64,000 nt of DNA. It comes from Hofstenia miamia (taxonomy: Eukaryota; Xenacoelomorpha; Acoela; Hofsteniidae). Numbering within the stretch: the first letter of the stretch is position 1; each line of letters starts with the position of its first letter. Below, piece after piece: positions 11,503 to 23,109 of this stretch. The notes under the pieces are model-generated. The model searched no databases and had not been told where the DNA came from. It saw only the letters and a list, made by a program, of their open reading frames with translations. The stretch is from positions 1,587,723 through 1,651,722 of the forward strand of contig CABFPE010000077.1 of assembly GCA_900660155.1 (NCBI GenBank), in the 5' to 3' direction. The translations under genes were made by a program, and so were the position numbers.

Positions 11503-13431
11503 TGCTCCAGGTCGTAATGGCCTTTGGGGGGTTTCAAATATGGAGGTAGTGCGCTTTTTGAGCTCCTTACAGAAGACTTTGCACAAGTATTTAGTACGAA
11601 GAGATGTCCAAGGGAATGGTGTGATGCAGAAGTTATCTTCTTGCATAAAAAGCGTTCCAGATCTGACCCTAACAATTACGCACCATCTTCCTAATGGTTG
11701 TCGGAGGAAATATCTTTGCAAAAATTCTGTATAGCAGGTTGGAGCAATTGCTGGGTAATAAATGAACGCTCCCACGAAATCAATTTGGTTTTAGATCAGA
11801 CAAGTCTACTGTGCAGGCCATTCATGTCATGTGCTGAGGCAAGCCCATGAAGCTGCTAGATTACTGAAAAATAACCTTCTAGTGTGTTTCATTGATCTTC
11901 GAAGGGCTTTGACTCCGTACCAAGGGAAGTAATTTGGCAGTGTCTAGCAGCAAACGGTGGGCCAAAACGGATAATCAAGATCATTAAGTCCTTGCATGAT
12001 TCACCGATAGCACAAATTTGTGGCTTATTTAACCCCCTTTTCCATTATCTGTTCTGTGAGGGACTCCGTTGAACCCCCAAAGGAATTGTTTTTTTAAATC
12101 TTTCTTTGATAAAGGTAAAGTGGAACTTAAGCATATCGAGTATGAGGATAATCTGTCTTTTCGGCAGGTCTGAGGAACAAATACAGAGCTGTCTAGATGG
12201 TCTAGTTACAGTTCTAGCGCAACAAGGTATTAATATCTCTGTGCTAAAGACCAAGTGCATGTGGTTATCAAGTGTATCGGAAAGAACTTCTGATAGAAAT
12301 CATGTCTCTGGAAAGAACATTGAATTTGTATCAGAGTTTAAGGACTTAGGCTCGATTATCAGCAGTCCTTGTACAGGCCTCTCTGAAGGAAGACATCGGT
12401 GCAATAGTGCTGTTGGAAAGATCTTACGTTATCGGCGAATAGCATGTCAGAATGGATTTGGCAAAGCACTCCCTTACCTTCTCTTACGAGGCATTATGGT
12501 ACCAACACTGACCTATGCGCGCGAGACGTTGGCAGAAGCTGCTAGGGAACTAGAGATTCTTGAGGCTTCCATAAACACCTGAAAAGGGTCTTTTGTGGCT
12601 TCTCGCTTTGGGATAGATTAACCAAGGACAAGGTTCATGGACTTATGCCTTTACAACAAGTGCGCACTATAGTAGTATGTTAGTGCTCAACCTTTGTAAA
12701 CCAGATGATGTCATTCAGTGAAAGCATAAATAGTGACCAGCCTCTTGATTTAGCAATGGCCAAGGCATCAATAGATCTTGAAGGTATTGGTCCCATCATA
12801 AGTGCACAGAGAAGTCAGTGCTGGGAAAGCAGTTGATACTAGATGTACAGTTGTTAATGGTTGTTATTCTGAGGAGTCTCAAATATTTTCTACGTTGACT
12901 AAATCGTGCTTTAGGAATATTAAAGGTAGTGAAGCAACTCACAAACTTGCATGTCTAATTAATGGTTACACGGAATTGATGGAAAAGAGACTTTCTGAGG
13001 CGGTATTCACAACAGTGCCATGGATTGCACATGCTAGTACAAGACACCTACGGTATACTGAGTGTGAGCGTATGTTTTCAGAGCAGAAGACTCTCAATCG
13101 ACATGTCAGGGATGTCCATATACAGATCTCCAATAGGGAAGCGGATGCTAGTAGTTGGAAGTGTGTGGCAAAGGGCTGTTACAAATCATACAAGAGGAAA
13201 GGTTGGTATTTATGGCACATTAAGATCTGTCACACCAACATTTCAGAGCATGCAAAGACGTAGGAAGCTTCAGGGCTTCTGCTGTCAATCGGGGGTTTTG
13301 ATGGGGCCAAGTCTGTATCCTACCCCTTTGAGTTTGTGGCGATTTTCTTACCGGGGATTCTGGACCAGATCTGGTCGGTACCATACAAACCTTAGCGTTT
13401 AATGAAGAGCTAGCGATGAGAGTCCCACCCC
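11503..13431 (+). mobile_element. 5'-truncated LINE inserted in the gypsy integrase
   Basis: A 10-bp target duplication AATCATCCAA flanks the insert (11493-11502 and 13432-13441), and the host integrase reading resumes directly after it. The insert opens inside the RT domain (APGRNGLWG, then a CFIDLRRAL block near 11,885-11,915) and continues through the thumb region (EFKDLGSIISS, about 12,331-12,364) to a C-terminal Cys/His region (YTECERMFSEQKTLNRHVRDVH) followed by a second C2H2-like finger. No poly-A tail precedes the right duplication. Frames are interrupted. The clade is uncertain; RT with C-terminal zinc fingers occurs in several LINE groups. Confidence 0.85.
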
Positions 13432-13432
13432 A

Positions 13433-14330
13433 ATCATCCAAAATTCAACAATACATCTATCTACCTTTAGAGAATTTCTGTGTACCAGAAAAGCGTTTCT
13501 GTCACCACATTCATGTAGACCTAGTAGGACCATTACCACCATCCAATGTTTGTTCACCATCATAGACAGGCATAAGCCATGGCCGGAAGCCATTCCATTA
13601 AACGACACTTCAGCAACTGAATGTGCAAGGGCACTCACTTATAGCTGGGTATCTCATTTTGGTAACATCCGATAGAGGATCTCAGTTTACATGGATAGCC
13701 ATGCTACGTAGTTTAGAGGTACAGGTACACCACACTATATCATATCATCCACAATTGAATGGATTGGTTGAAAGATTCCATCGCACATTCAAGACATTTC
13801 TTTAGGCAAGCATAGTGGGCGCCAACTGGTTTGACGAGTTATCGTGGGTGATGCTAGGTTTGCGGAGGACCTTCAGACATCCTCAGCAGAATTACTTTAT
13901 GGTGCACCATTAACAGCACCTGGTACTTTTGTTTCAAGTAAGACAATTCCTTGGTCATCAAAAACTCAACTTCAAACAACTGATTGCATGTATCTAGCAT
14001 ACCACCAATTCTTACTTCAGCACATGGCACTCGAAAGTCAAATGTGTCTAAGAACCTGTTAGATGTAAGTATGTGCTTATAAGACATGATGCACATCGCA
14101 CAGCATTGCAGCGTCCATATGATGGTCCATTTGAAGTCATTGCATCTAGAGATAAAACAATCCGTATTTGACTAGGAGACAGAGAGGAACTGATTTCCAT
14201 AGATCGTCTTAAATCAGCTTATGTGGACTCTGATCATCCACCCGTGCTTGTCCAACGGCCACGTAGAGGAAGCCCTCATGTGACAGCTATTCAGCCAGAA
14301 TCCCCGTTAGCAATCAACTTTGATAAGTAA
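13433..14330 (+). pseudogene. pol region, second part (integrase core and C terminus)
   Basis: After the nested LINE, integrase resumes with HVDLVGPLPPS, TSDRGSQFT, YHPQLNGLVERFHRTFK and a C-terminal block ([31 protein letters not shown]). These are the usual Ty3/gypsy integrase landmarks. Broken. Confidence 0.85.
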
Positions 14331-14401
14331 TACTATAGATGCAGTATACGAAAATCTCAACGGACTAACTGTGTAACATAATGTCAGTGCTGAGGGGGAG
14401 T

Positions 14402-14578
14402 TGTATAGCGACATTTATTCTCACCCTGAAATTTATAGCTACGTGTTACATGGTTTGATAATTATTAAGATAAATTGCAATTCCCGCGATTTAAAATTAA
14501 TTAGAAGATAATAATAGCATTGTTGTTTTTATGTTGCTATTTTAATAAAAGAAATTCAAACAACTTTTGTTGTCTTCA
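14402..14578 (+). repeat. 3' LTR of the gypsy fossil
   Basis: 177 bp, same ends as the 5' LTR, preceded by the polypurine tract and followed by the CCCT target duplication. Confidence 0.9.
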
Positions 14579-15239
14579 CCCTCTAAATTTTTTAAAAATA
14601 GCTTATTTCACTAAATCTTATTATTGGTAGCAATAGTTTATGTATGTAATCCTCTTTGGTATTTAGACCTGGTTGAAATGATGTAATTAAAATACTTTCA
14701 ATGATTTTGAGCTATCGTAGAAGAAGAAGAGGAAGAAGAAAAATCTATATTCAGAAATTGGTTTAACAATAAATAGAAATATTGATAACAATTCTGAAAG
14801 CCTCAAGAAAGTAATACAAAACAAAACAAAAATACAAAACAATGAATATTTACAAATAAAAATAGTGGTTAACTAGTTTCTATTAATAGAGTAATCAGGA
14901 TTATAAAATTTATAGCCTCATCATTTCAGTTTTTTTATATTATACATACAAAAATATTTTTATAGTTTTTTAATCTATTTAATTTATTAATATATTTTTT
15001 GGTAATTCATTCCATATATTTATAGATGTATTTAGAAATTAATTTTTCATTATTCACTTCTTATACCAAATAGGTTCAATTCTGTGTGTTCTTTTATTTT
15101 GTTTATTGACTAATTTTGCAGCAAGAAATTCATTTTTGTTATATGGGAAATTATTATTTATGATTTTGAAAAACGTCGTTAAGACTTGTATATAGATGTA
15201 ACATTGCCAATGTAAAAATAATTTTGAAATTTTTCTATA
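14579..15239 (-). other. Non-coding stretch, probably 3' part of the neighbouring LINE
   Basis: No coding frame. A purine tract (GAAGAAGAAGAGGAAGAAG) occupies about 14,719-14,743. On the - strand the stretch follows the RT segment of the LINE at 15240-17065 and may include its 3' untranslated region; the exact end was not found. Confidence 0.35.
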
Positions 15240-17065
15240 TTAATTATTCTTATTAAAGCTATTATTATTTACTGCTACTTTGATAGCCCAATTTAATTGC
15301 ACTTGCAATTTCTTGAGAAATTTTTGGTTTATATATGTGTAAAGTATGTTGGCGTAGTTTAAATGACTAAATATTAGAGCATATATTAATTGGATTTTTG
15401 TTTTAGTTGGATGTTTTTGAGAAATTAAGTTAATTGCTTTAATCGATCTGGCCATTTTTCTAATAACATGATTAAGTTGTTCTTCAAAATTTAGATTTCT
15501 GTCAAAAATAGTTCCGAGGTATTTAAAAGACTCAACCTGTTTTATTTGAATGACGTTAAAATTAAGTTTGTATTTTGAAGTATAAGTTGATTTAGTTTTT
15601 GATTTAACAATACAGAATTGAGTTTTTAGTGGATTTACTCTTAGTTTTGTATAAGCAAAATACTTTAGCAAGAGAAGAACAGTTTTTTTAGAAAGTTTGA
15701 ACGGCTTTTCGGGAAATGTATTAGAATTAAATAATATTGCGTCATCTGCAGATCATATGACGTCACATGTTACATGCTCGGAATTCCTTTGGGTTTATTA
15801 AGGCAAAAAGGTACATTCATAACGTTGTAGTTTCCTAAATTTAGAAAAAAATCATTGAAAGCATTGCAGATTTCCTTCTTATTTGTAATGGATTTATTTT
15901 TATAGTATATTCTTTCTATTTTTTCTGTTCTCATGTTTTTTCTATTTAGTAAATTGTTAACAAATTCCCACTTATTTTTTGGGAAGAAAGACTTTGATAC
16001 TGAAAGCGGGTATAATTATTACTTGCAATATTACATAAATTTCGTGCAGTTTTATAAACATTAGGATTTTCCAATGTTCAGGAATTTAAGTATTTTTTCC
16101 TTCTTTTTCATTATTTCGATTAAATCTATGCATTTAGAATCATTCCATGACTTTGAAACATTATTTTTAGTTTTTTGGAATATTCGGATGAACGAATATA
16201 TTTTTCTGGGCAGCATGTATTCAATTAGGAAAGTAAAGTTTGAGTAAAACTTTCATTAGGTGTTAATGATGAATACATGGAATTCCAGTTTTCAATTTTT
16301 AAATATTGTCAAAGTTTCTCGACATTTTGGGCAATAAGAGATATTTAATAATTGACTATTAAAATTTTTGTCTGGATTTCGAAATTCGACCCAAAGACTT
16401 TCATAAGTTGAGTCTTTTGCTATATCTGTCCTAAGTTTAGGTTAGAGTACTTTAGATATTAAAAACATGACACCTCCTCCTTTTGTCTTATTAAAATGAA
16501 AGGTTGGATTTCTGTCGTTTCTAAATATTTTAAATTTAGAATTATCGATTGACCAGGACTAATTGTAATTATCATTTGTAAACCAAGTTTCAGTTATGCC
16601 CAGAATAAAGTTTGAATCCAGTTCAAAAATGAATTGTCTAAATTCTGAATTATTTATTGAGAGATTCTGAAAATTTATGTGAATATATTTAAAGGAATTT
16701 ATTGAATGCACTATGTTTGAGAATTTGGAGTATTCATAAATATCAGTTTTGAAAGGCCCGGGATTAATCTCGATGCCGGATATAAGTAACACTATTGTTA
16801 ATACTAGAAAGTAGTATAAAGAATGTTTTGTTGTTTTAATGAAAATCCATTTATTAAACATCTTGCATGTATTCATGCTGTTTCTTAACTTATGTTTATA
16901 TATAGATAAGGTTTTTCTAACACAGGTTATATTGAATTTTGAGTTAAGAATAATTAAAATTAAATATATGATAGAGAGTGAGTTATTGGCGATAGCATAA
17001 ATTTGGTGAAAAATTCGCCATAACCCAATGAGAGTCAAAAACACAAAAATATAAGTTACTATCAT
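15240..17065 (-). mobile_element. LINE (APE endonuclease type), - strand, degraded
   Basis: On the - strand the order is: ORF2 N terminus (17065-16559), endonuclease pieces (for example KTKGGGVMFLISKVL near 16,490-16,445 and LLNISYCPKC near 16,350-16,320), then the RT palm with SADDAILFNSNTFPEKPF (about 15,750-15,697) and the RT C-terminal part down to 15240 (FKYLGTIFDRNLNFEEQLNH). ADD is the catalytic RT motif. It is a near-complete but frameshifted non-LTR element, probably Jockey/CR1/L2-like; the clade cannot be settled by eye. Confidence 0.82.
16559..17065 (-). pseudogene. LINE ORF2 N terminus with 2A-like motif
   Basis: A 168-codon frame. Residues 1-95 are unusually hydrophobic and end in FLVLTIVLLIS, followed by GIEINPGP at residues 97-104 (about 16,777-16,754). 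This resembles the ribosome-skipping 2A motif [D][VI]ExNPGP known at the N termini of several LINE ORF2 proteins, but the Asp is missing. The endonuclease follows: YIHINFQNLSINNSEF and ILGITETWF. It starts at an ATG that overlaps the stop of the preceding frame (TAATG). Confidence 0.75.
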
Positions 17066-17289
17066 TAGAAAAGTCTGAGAAAGTTTCTAATCCTATGAAC
17101 CTCGGCGGGCAATAACAGCGTTGTTTCTTCCGTATTCTTTAAAATTTTTACGTCATAAAGTAGTCCACAATCCTTTAGAAGTTTTGAAATGGTTGAATCG
17201 TTCTTCGGCTTAGTTGTCGAATGCTCTATAATCTTATAAATTATATTAGTTGCTGATTTTAGGGCTTTGATGCATTTGATTTTTCCCAC
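17065..17289 (-). CDS. Short frame upstream of LINE ORF2, possible ORF1 remnant
   Basis: About 74 codons, Lys-rich (KSATNIIYKIIEHSTTKPKN), ending in TAA that shares one base with the ATG of the LINE ORF2 (TAATG at 17067-17063). The displayed start is a GTG; the frame stays open further upstream, so the true start is unknown. No ORF1 domain (RRM, zinc knuckle) is visible. A tail of the LINE's ORF1 is the simplest reading. Confidence 0.35.
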   Translation of the reverse strand: MGKIKCIKALKSATNIIYKIIEHSTTKPKNDSTISKLLKDCGLLYDVKILKNTEETTLLLPAEVHRIRNFLRLF

Positions 17290-17335
17290 TTGATTTATTG
17301 TATGTATTCCCCGATATTGTATTTTAAATAAATGT

Positions 17336-17695
17336 TCAAAATTGTGTGAATACTTTATTTCTTTGTCGCTTGTAACTTTTTTCTAATTCTTCTTTAATAT
17401 ATTTATCAAAAACATTGTTTGGGTATTCATTTTTTCTTAGGTCTGCTTTCAAATGAAATGTATACCCTACAAAAAATATAATTTGAGTACCAAACTTAAT
17501 ACCAAGATCATATTTAGCCATAAATGTTTCAGAACCAGCTCCTGAACTAGCTCTTAATTCAGCTGGATTTACGAGTCCTGATTGACCCACACTCAGGCAC
17601 ATTGCCGCCAATCTGAACAAACTCTTATTTATAAGAAAATACAGTATACAATGCAGTATAGTTAAGAAATACAGCAATTCATGTTTAGTGTTCAT
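17336..17695 (-). CDS. Hypothetical protein, 119 codons, unrecognised
   Basis: An open frame starting MNTKHELLYFL with a hydrophobic N-terminal stretch (LTILHCILYFLI), a central NPAELRASSGAGSETFMAKY, a second hydrophobic stretch (TQIIFFVGYTF) and a charged tail (KEELEKSYKRQRNKVF). Two possible membrane segments suggest a small membrane protein. The composition looks coding, but no family is recognised. It sits between a LINE and a hAT scrap, so it could be a host retrocopy, a gene fragment or part of the LINE. Confidence 0.3.
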   Translation of the reverse strand: MNTKHELLYFLTILHCILYFLINKSLFRLAAMCLSVGQSGLVNPAELRASSGAGSETFMAKYDLGIKFGTQIIFFVGYTFHLKADLRKNEYPNNVFDKYIKEELEKSYKRQRNKVFTQF

Positions 17696-17769
17696 GGGTG
17701 CCTATTGGGGGTTTTGCGGGATTCAGTGATATGTTAGTGGAATTCCATGGAAGAGGGATCAATTCATTG

Positions 17770-17935
17770 TGTTGCCACAAAAGTATTCTCTCCTGGTGCT
17801 AATGTAGAGAGTTCTTTCAGCAAATATTGTAACATTCTAACACAATGACGAACAAACATGATGGAAAAACTCGTCAAAGCCCCAATTTATTATGATCAAC
17901 AATGTGTAATTGAATTCACATTCCTCTGAATATAT
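17770..17935 (+). pseudogene. hAT transposase C-terminal scrap
   Basis: The frame reads SPGANVESSFSKYCNILTQ, then, after a stop, RTNMMEKLVKAPIYY. This matches the C-terminal dimerisation region of hAT transposases (NVERSFS-Y--IL---R---). Only this short piece is recognisable; no terminal repeats were found. Confidence 0.6.
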
Positions 17936-18078
17936 CACCGTCTTTTACTTTAGCAGTAAACGCAGAATTCTTCAAGAAAATGGAAAAGCATAGCATAGGT
18001 TGTTACGATTTGACATAAATTGACCCTAGCTATCAACAAACTTTACCCATTCGGAATACTGCCTAGTATGAGACCACA

Positions 18079-18084
18079 CAAATA

Positions 18085-18124
<40 letters not shown>

Positions 18125-18370
18125 ATTATAACNNNNNNNNNNNNNNNNNNNNNNNNNNNNNNNNNNNNNNNNNNNNNNNNNNNNNNNNNNNNNNNNNNNN
18201 NNNNNNNNNNNNNNNNNNNNNNNNNNNNNNNNNNNNNNNNNNNNNNNNNNNNNNNNNNNNNNNNNNNNNNNNNNNNNNNNNNNNNNNNNNNNNNNNNNNN
18301 NNNNNNNNNNNNNNNNNNNNNNNNNNNNNNNNNNNNNNNNNNNNNNNNNTATATATATATATATATATGA
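18079..18370. repeat. TA-dinucleotide microsatellite spanning an assembly gap
   Basis: A (TA)n run enters the gap at its left and leaves at its right. Both flanks end with the same unique string TGATATTATAAC, so the gap side sequences probably overlap rather than bracket missing DNA. Confidence 0.9.
18133..18349. other. Assembly gap (217 N)
   Basis: A run of N within the TA repeat. Confidence 0.99.
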
Positions 18371-20411
18371 TATTATAACAGAACTGTGATGCAGGCTCAA
18401 TTAAGAGAGATAAATAGATGAATTTAAGAAATATATTTATCATATGGTGCCTGATTAGAATACAAAAGCACAACAATACTGTAAATACAAATTTTTTAAC
18501 TGATATTATTCCTCCGTAGAAATTGGGTTTGGGATTGAATCACCAAGAATTGAAATTGGAATTGAAGAATTGAATTAAATTGAAATCCCTGAGTTCGAAG
18601 CTCAAATAACTTCTTGGTTTGTATCTCGTTTCGCTGCAGGAGAAACGGTGCTCTCAACTACTATTAATTTTATTGTTTTTATTTTGTATTCCCACATATT
18701 TAATGTATTAAAGTCTATTATTATATTTATTAATATTTGTATGAAAATTGGATTTAGTTTGACTTGTTGTACATGTATGTGTGTAAGTCTTTGAAAAACA
18801 TTGTTTAAATTTATTAAAGTACAGACGATGCATTTGCGATTACGCCTGATACATTTAATACTGTGGATGTAATTTTGTGAATTGCATAAATTCAGGATGT
18901 ATTCTTAAGGATTTAGTACATATGATCGAACGTAATCTTATTTGTTTTCCAGATTACAGGTAGCTTGCTTTTTCTCTTGTTTTAATAAGAGCAGCGTAAT
19001 ATTGAGTGTTTAATAGTTTCATTCACTCGGCATTTCAAAGTCCACTATTTAGATATTAAGCGACAATGCCCTGTGATTATTTGTGTACATAAACTCGTTA
19101 TAGAGAAAGGGCTGAAAGTTGGCATACATTTAAATTGAAAATTTTTTATTGAAGGAATTTATTTTTCGAAGCATTCAAAATAAATTGTTCAGTGTCCAGC
19201 ATCATGATGTATTCGCAATTTACCATGGAAACGACTTTCAACAGAATGATTACCTTGAAGTGAGACAATTTTAAGCTTGAGACCTGAAACTGTTATAGCT
19301 TTGGTGGCCTCAACACTTTCAAAAGTTATACAGATCGCATTGCAAAGGTAACTTGAATGTGAATAAATGTACGCTAAATGGTTTTAATGCACAAACGCTT
19401 TCCCCAATTGGAATTCTAAATGCAAACTTTGAAAATTAATGCCCAATACAATTTTTAAGGTCGGCTGATGAAATACAATCTAAAAAATCGCAATTTTCAT
19501 AAACGTCCAATTAATATGAATTTGTATTTTGTGTAATGCTATTAACATGTTGATTAAAATTTGCTTTGGGGTAAAAAGTAATACTGAAAATTTCTATCGG
19601 TTTCAATTGAAATTTAGATGCACTAAGGATTAATCATACTTAGGGAGGGGGACAGCCGAGATTATTCTTCCTCCTTGAATTTGAATTTATATTATTAAAT
19701 ACATAACTGAAAACTTATTATTATATGATTTCCTATTAATATTATTCGAATTTGGGTATATTTTGTAGTGCTCATGTTCAAATTGATTTCGGCCTATTAT
19801 TGTTGATTCTGATAATTTTCCTAACATACAGACACTGTAACGAAACATTATTAATTTAGGGCTCCTGCTTTTGGAGACCTGCTTTCAGTAAAATTCTGTA
19901 GCAATGTGAAAGCATTGCAATATTTAAATTTGCCATATTCTTACCAATTATTCAATAATTATTTTATAAAAAATTTGTTATATTGACTAGGCTACATGTA
20001 TGTGAAAATTAAAACTTGTTAACAACATACTATGCAGGAAAGTTAGATTGAATATTACTGATGAATTCGAAATATGTTACACAATGACACTTATAAAACC
20101 TATATAATCTATTTATGTTATTGTACGTATCTTCGAGGTTTCTTGCATTGCAACACTTTTTGTGCATATTGATTGTCGCATGCATCGACATTCGAATTTA
20201 AAGATGTAATTGTATAAATGATCACTTTTTACAAGGTATTATATCAACTACATATGGTAGATTTTGATTAGGCTTTAATATCTTGTATTTTTATTATTGG
20301 TCGTGTAGCTCTTGATAGTGGACTTCGATAACATGATGTCGATGTACTAGATATTTGGTTTTACTTAATAGGCCGTTAAAAGTTAAATTATTTACTGAAT
20401 CGTATTCATTG
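18371..20411. other. Intergenic sequence, nothing recognised
   Basis: AT-rich, no long frame on either strand, no terminal repeats seen. Confidence 0.5.
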
Positions 20412-21120
20412 CAGAGTGACCGGCGGGTCAATGGGTCCCGGGTCACCGTGTCCATCAAGTAACTGTGTTTGAGCGGGTCGGTGGGTCACTAAGTCTACTG
20501 GCATTCAGTTGACCCCCGGAATTTCGGGTAGGATTCGGGTACGTGCTTAAAAAATCGGTTCGGTTTTCGGTTCCATATTCTGTATCCTATTCCAACTCTG
20601 TACCCGACCCGACTAGCGCTGATGCGCAACTCGACTCATTCAAAGAAATATTGTTAGTATAATTCACAAAAAATGTTTTAATATATAATTATCAATAATA
20701 ACATTACGAAATCAATAATAAAATACAAAAATAATTGAAAATCTTTAAAAATTTTAAAATTCAAATGTTTCACTTATGAAATTATTCCTTAAATCTACTA
20801 GTGTTCTCCCATCCCAATGATTATAAATGGTCCATGATCCGACCCATATAAGAGTGACCCACAACCCGACCTCACCAGTCTATTTTTGACCCGATCTGTG
20901 GGTCGGGTAGGACCGGGTTGACCCATTTCCCACCCTGATCACAAATATGTAAGTATCAAATGTTCTTGATAATGACTAACATCAAATTAATTCGAAAGAT
21001 CAACAAAGTTTTACGTCCGTGAGTGCCGCTTGTCAATCATATGTTAACATTTAGCGCCGTCGCCGGGTCTCCTCGCCAATGGGTCACTGGGTCAAAAAAT
21101 ATGATCCGGCAGTCACTCTG
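20412..21120. mobile_element. Non-autonomous hAT element rich in GGGTC/GACCC
   Basis: The left end is CAGAGTGACCGGCGGGTCA. The right end read inwards is CAGAGTGACTGCCGGATCA, an inverted repeat. The 8 bases outside are ATTCATTG (20404-20411) and ATTCACTG (21121-21128), an 8-bp target duplication with one mismatch, as expected for hAT. At 709 bp it has no coding frame. Many GGGTC and GACCC pentamers cluster near both ends, plausible transposase-binding sites. The element is a GC-rich island in an AT-rich region. Confidence 0.82.
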
Positions 21121-23100
21121 ATTCACTGGCTTAATATTCATGGCGTAAATTTGCGGTTTTTATATTATTAGCCCTTAAGTGCATAACTTATTTATATCAA
21201 CTTTAAATAATCACATGGGTCATTTTAACCCATAATGCAAATGATAATTTATTTAAGAAAATTTAAGATAGTAAAATCGTAAATAGCGTACTGGATCAAT
21301 TTGACTCTGGTTTTGCACTTAAAGATTAAGAAATGGCAATATTTTTATATTTTCTTTTTTATAGTTAATTCTGATAGTACAAGTATATATAATCAACATG
21401 TTGATCATAAAGTGTATTAATTAGTGACGGTTATTCGATTGTAAAAATTACAAATACTTCGATTAATTACGTTTTTAATCAATACATCTTTATTTGCATT
21501 AATGCTTACTATGGATGGAACTAGTGAATGAGACGTCATTAACTTGATTTATAATGAGTCTTTGAATTTGCTTTGATATTTAAAATCTGTGGACACAGAA
21601 ATATGCTTTATATAGTTGAATGTTTAATTGCCAAAAAATGGGTAGTTGAACTCGCAAAGTTTGAAATTATGTTGTATAACTTTGACCGAAATCCTTAGTG
21701 TCAGGCAATGTAATCGAGGGATGTGAGTTTGTGTATGCTTGCAAATTGTTGGAGGCAAAAGCATGGCACTTTAATATTTCAATTACGTAAATGGCATTAA
21801 TTGGGCTCTTATAGATATGCAGTCAAGCATCATTTGTGAATTGTAACAATGTCACTTTCCTACATACCTATTTTTTTAAATATTATCCTTCCTAATATGA
21901 CATAATAAATAAATATTTCAAACTGTCTATTTTCAAAAAGCACAGTTCTGTTGACGTTATCTTAGTTTTCAGATCTAAAAAAATTATTTTAGTTCGGGAA
22001 TGTAGTTTTAAGTTCAAGCTGCCTTATTTTAATTGCTTTGTGATCAGCTTAGATGTGGTTGTACAAGAATACCGTGTAAATAGTGCCTTGCAGAACTATA
22101 CAAATTTATGCTTAAAATCTTTAAGCTATTCATTTCTTATTTATTTCATTTTCAAATAAATATATTCAAAACTACGCGTAAGTCCGAACAGGATATTCAG
22201 AGCAAGACAAGTGCAGATAAATTCCAGGGATTGCAGGACAGTTTGCTATCGAATGACTTGCCATTCTTCAGCAGGCCTACCTAGTGAAAGACTTTTCTTG
22301 TCCTTCTATTTTATAGCAAATAAGTTTAGATCTTACTGAAACGATGAAGGCGTAGATACAGTATATTGTTACATAAGAAATTGACAGACGTTAGTTTCAC
22401 TTATTATTTTACTTTTAGAAAACATTTGGTATACTTTTGCGCTATCTAGGGATATATTTTTTCACCAAGCGATATAATAATAATTTATTTTAGTCGAAAT
22501 TATTATTTAATTTTGCTAGTTTGGATGAAATAATATTTTGATAAAATGCTGTAAATTTAAGGACTTTTCAACCCTATGGAGAGTAAGCAATTGAAGTGGG
22601 CTAGTAGAGGGCCTAAATAGTCTAAAAATGGTACGATCCTATTAGTTGCGGGTTTGTTCAGCTACAGGTACTCCATATTTTTTTCAAAAAATCGCTGCAT
22701 CTACATTAATTTGCAGCCGTTACCTTAATTATTTTTGGATTATTTGTCATTCATAGAAAAGCAAATTTGAGCGACAATCCAAGTATTTTAAGAAGAAAGA
22801 TACACGTACATTAATGTAGCAATCTCTTGTTAAGCAATCTCTTGTTATATATTCTCTACTTCGTCAATTCTCAGAATTTGCTGCACCTAAATCACTGTGC
22901 TGAATTATATTTAAAAGCCAAGTTCTTTTTACACAACATTCTCTCTGCACATTTAATTTTTATTCCCATTTATCTTTTTTGTATAGACATCCTCTGCCAA
23001 TCTACAATTCTTGTTGTGTATTTTTGTTTTTTATAAAATGTATTAATGTTAGTGCTTTCTACAATATATAGAAAAAGTGTAAAAGAAATCGCTATTAAGT
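21121..23100. other. Intergenic sequence, nothing firm
   Basis: AT-rich. At about 22,175-22,278 a short + strand frame with coding-like composition (DKFQGLQDSLLSNDLPFF) ends at a TAG, but no splice acceptor or relative was identified. Confidence 0.4.
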
Positions 23101-23109
23101 ACTAAGTGT

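Larger units (their letters stand above)
8937..14578 (+). mobile_element. Ty3/gypsy-type LTR retrotransposon fossil with nested LINE
   Basis: Two LTRs (8937-9098 and 14402-14578) begin TGT and end TTGTTGTCTTCA. They are flanked by the 4-bp target duplication CCCT (8933-8936 and 14579-14582). A TGG-starting candidate primer-binding site follows the 5' LTR, and a polypurine tract (GAGGGGGAG, about 14391-14400) precedes the 3' LTR. Between them lie, in order, gag, protease, reverse transcriptase, RNase H and integrase segments, as in Ty3/gypsy elements. The coding part is broken in many places (order of ten or more) and is split by a LINE at 11503-13431. By eye the LTRs agree at about nine positions in ten, so the insertion is old. 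Confidence 0.93.

Noticed and set aside
18020-18476. Frames made of Tyr-Ile repeats across the gap
   Set aside because: They are translations of a TA microsatellite and of N bases.
22175-22278. Small terminal exon ending in TAG
   Set aside because: Coding-like composition over about 33 codons, but no clear acceptor, partner exon or related protein.
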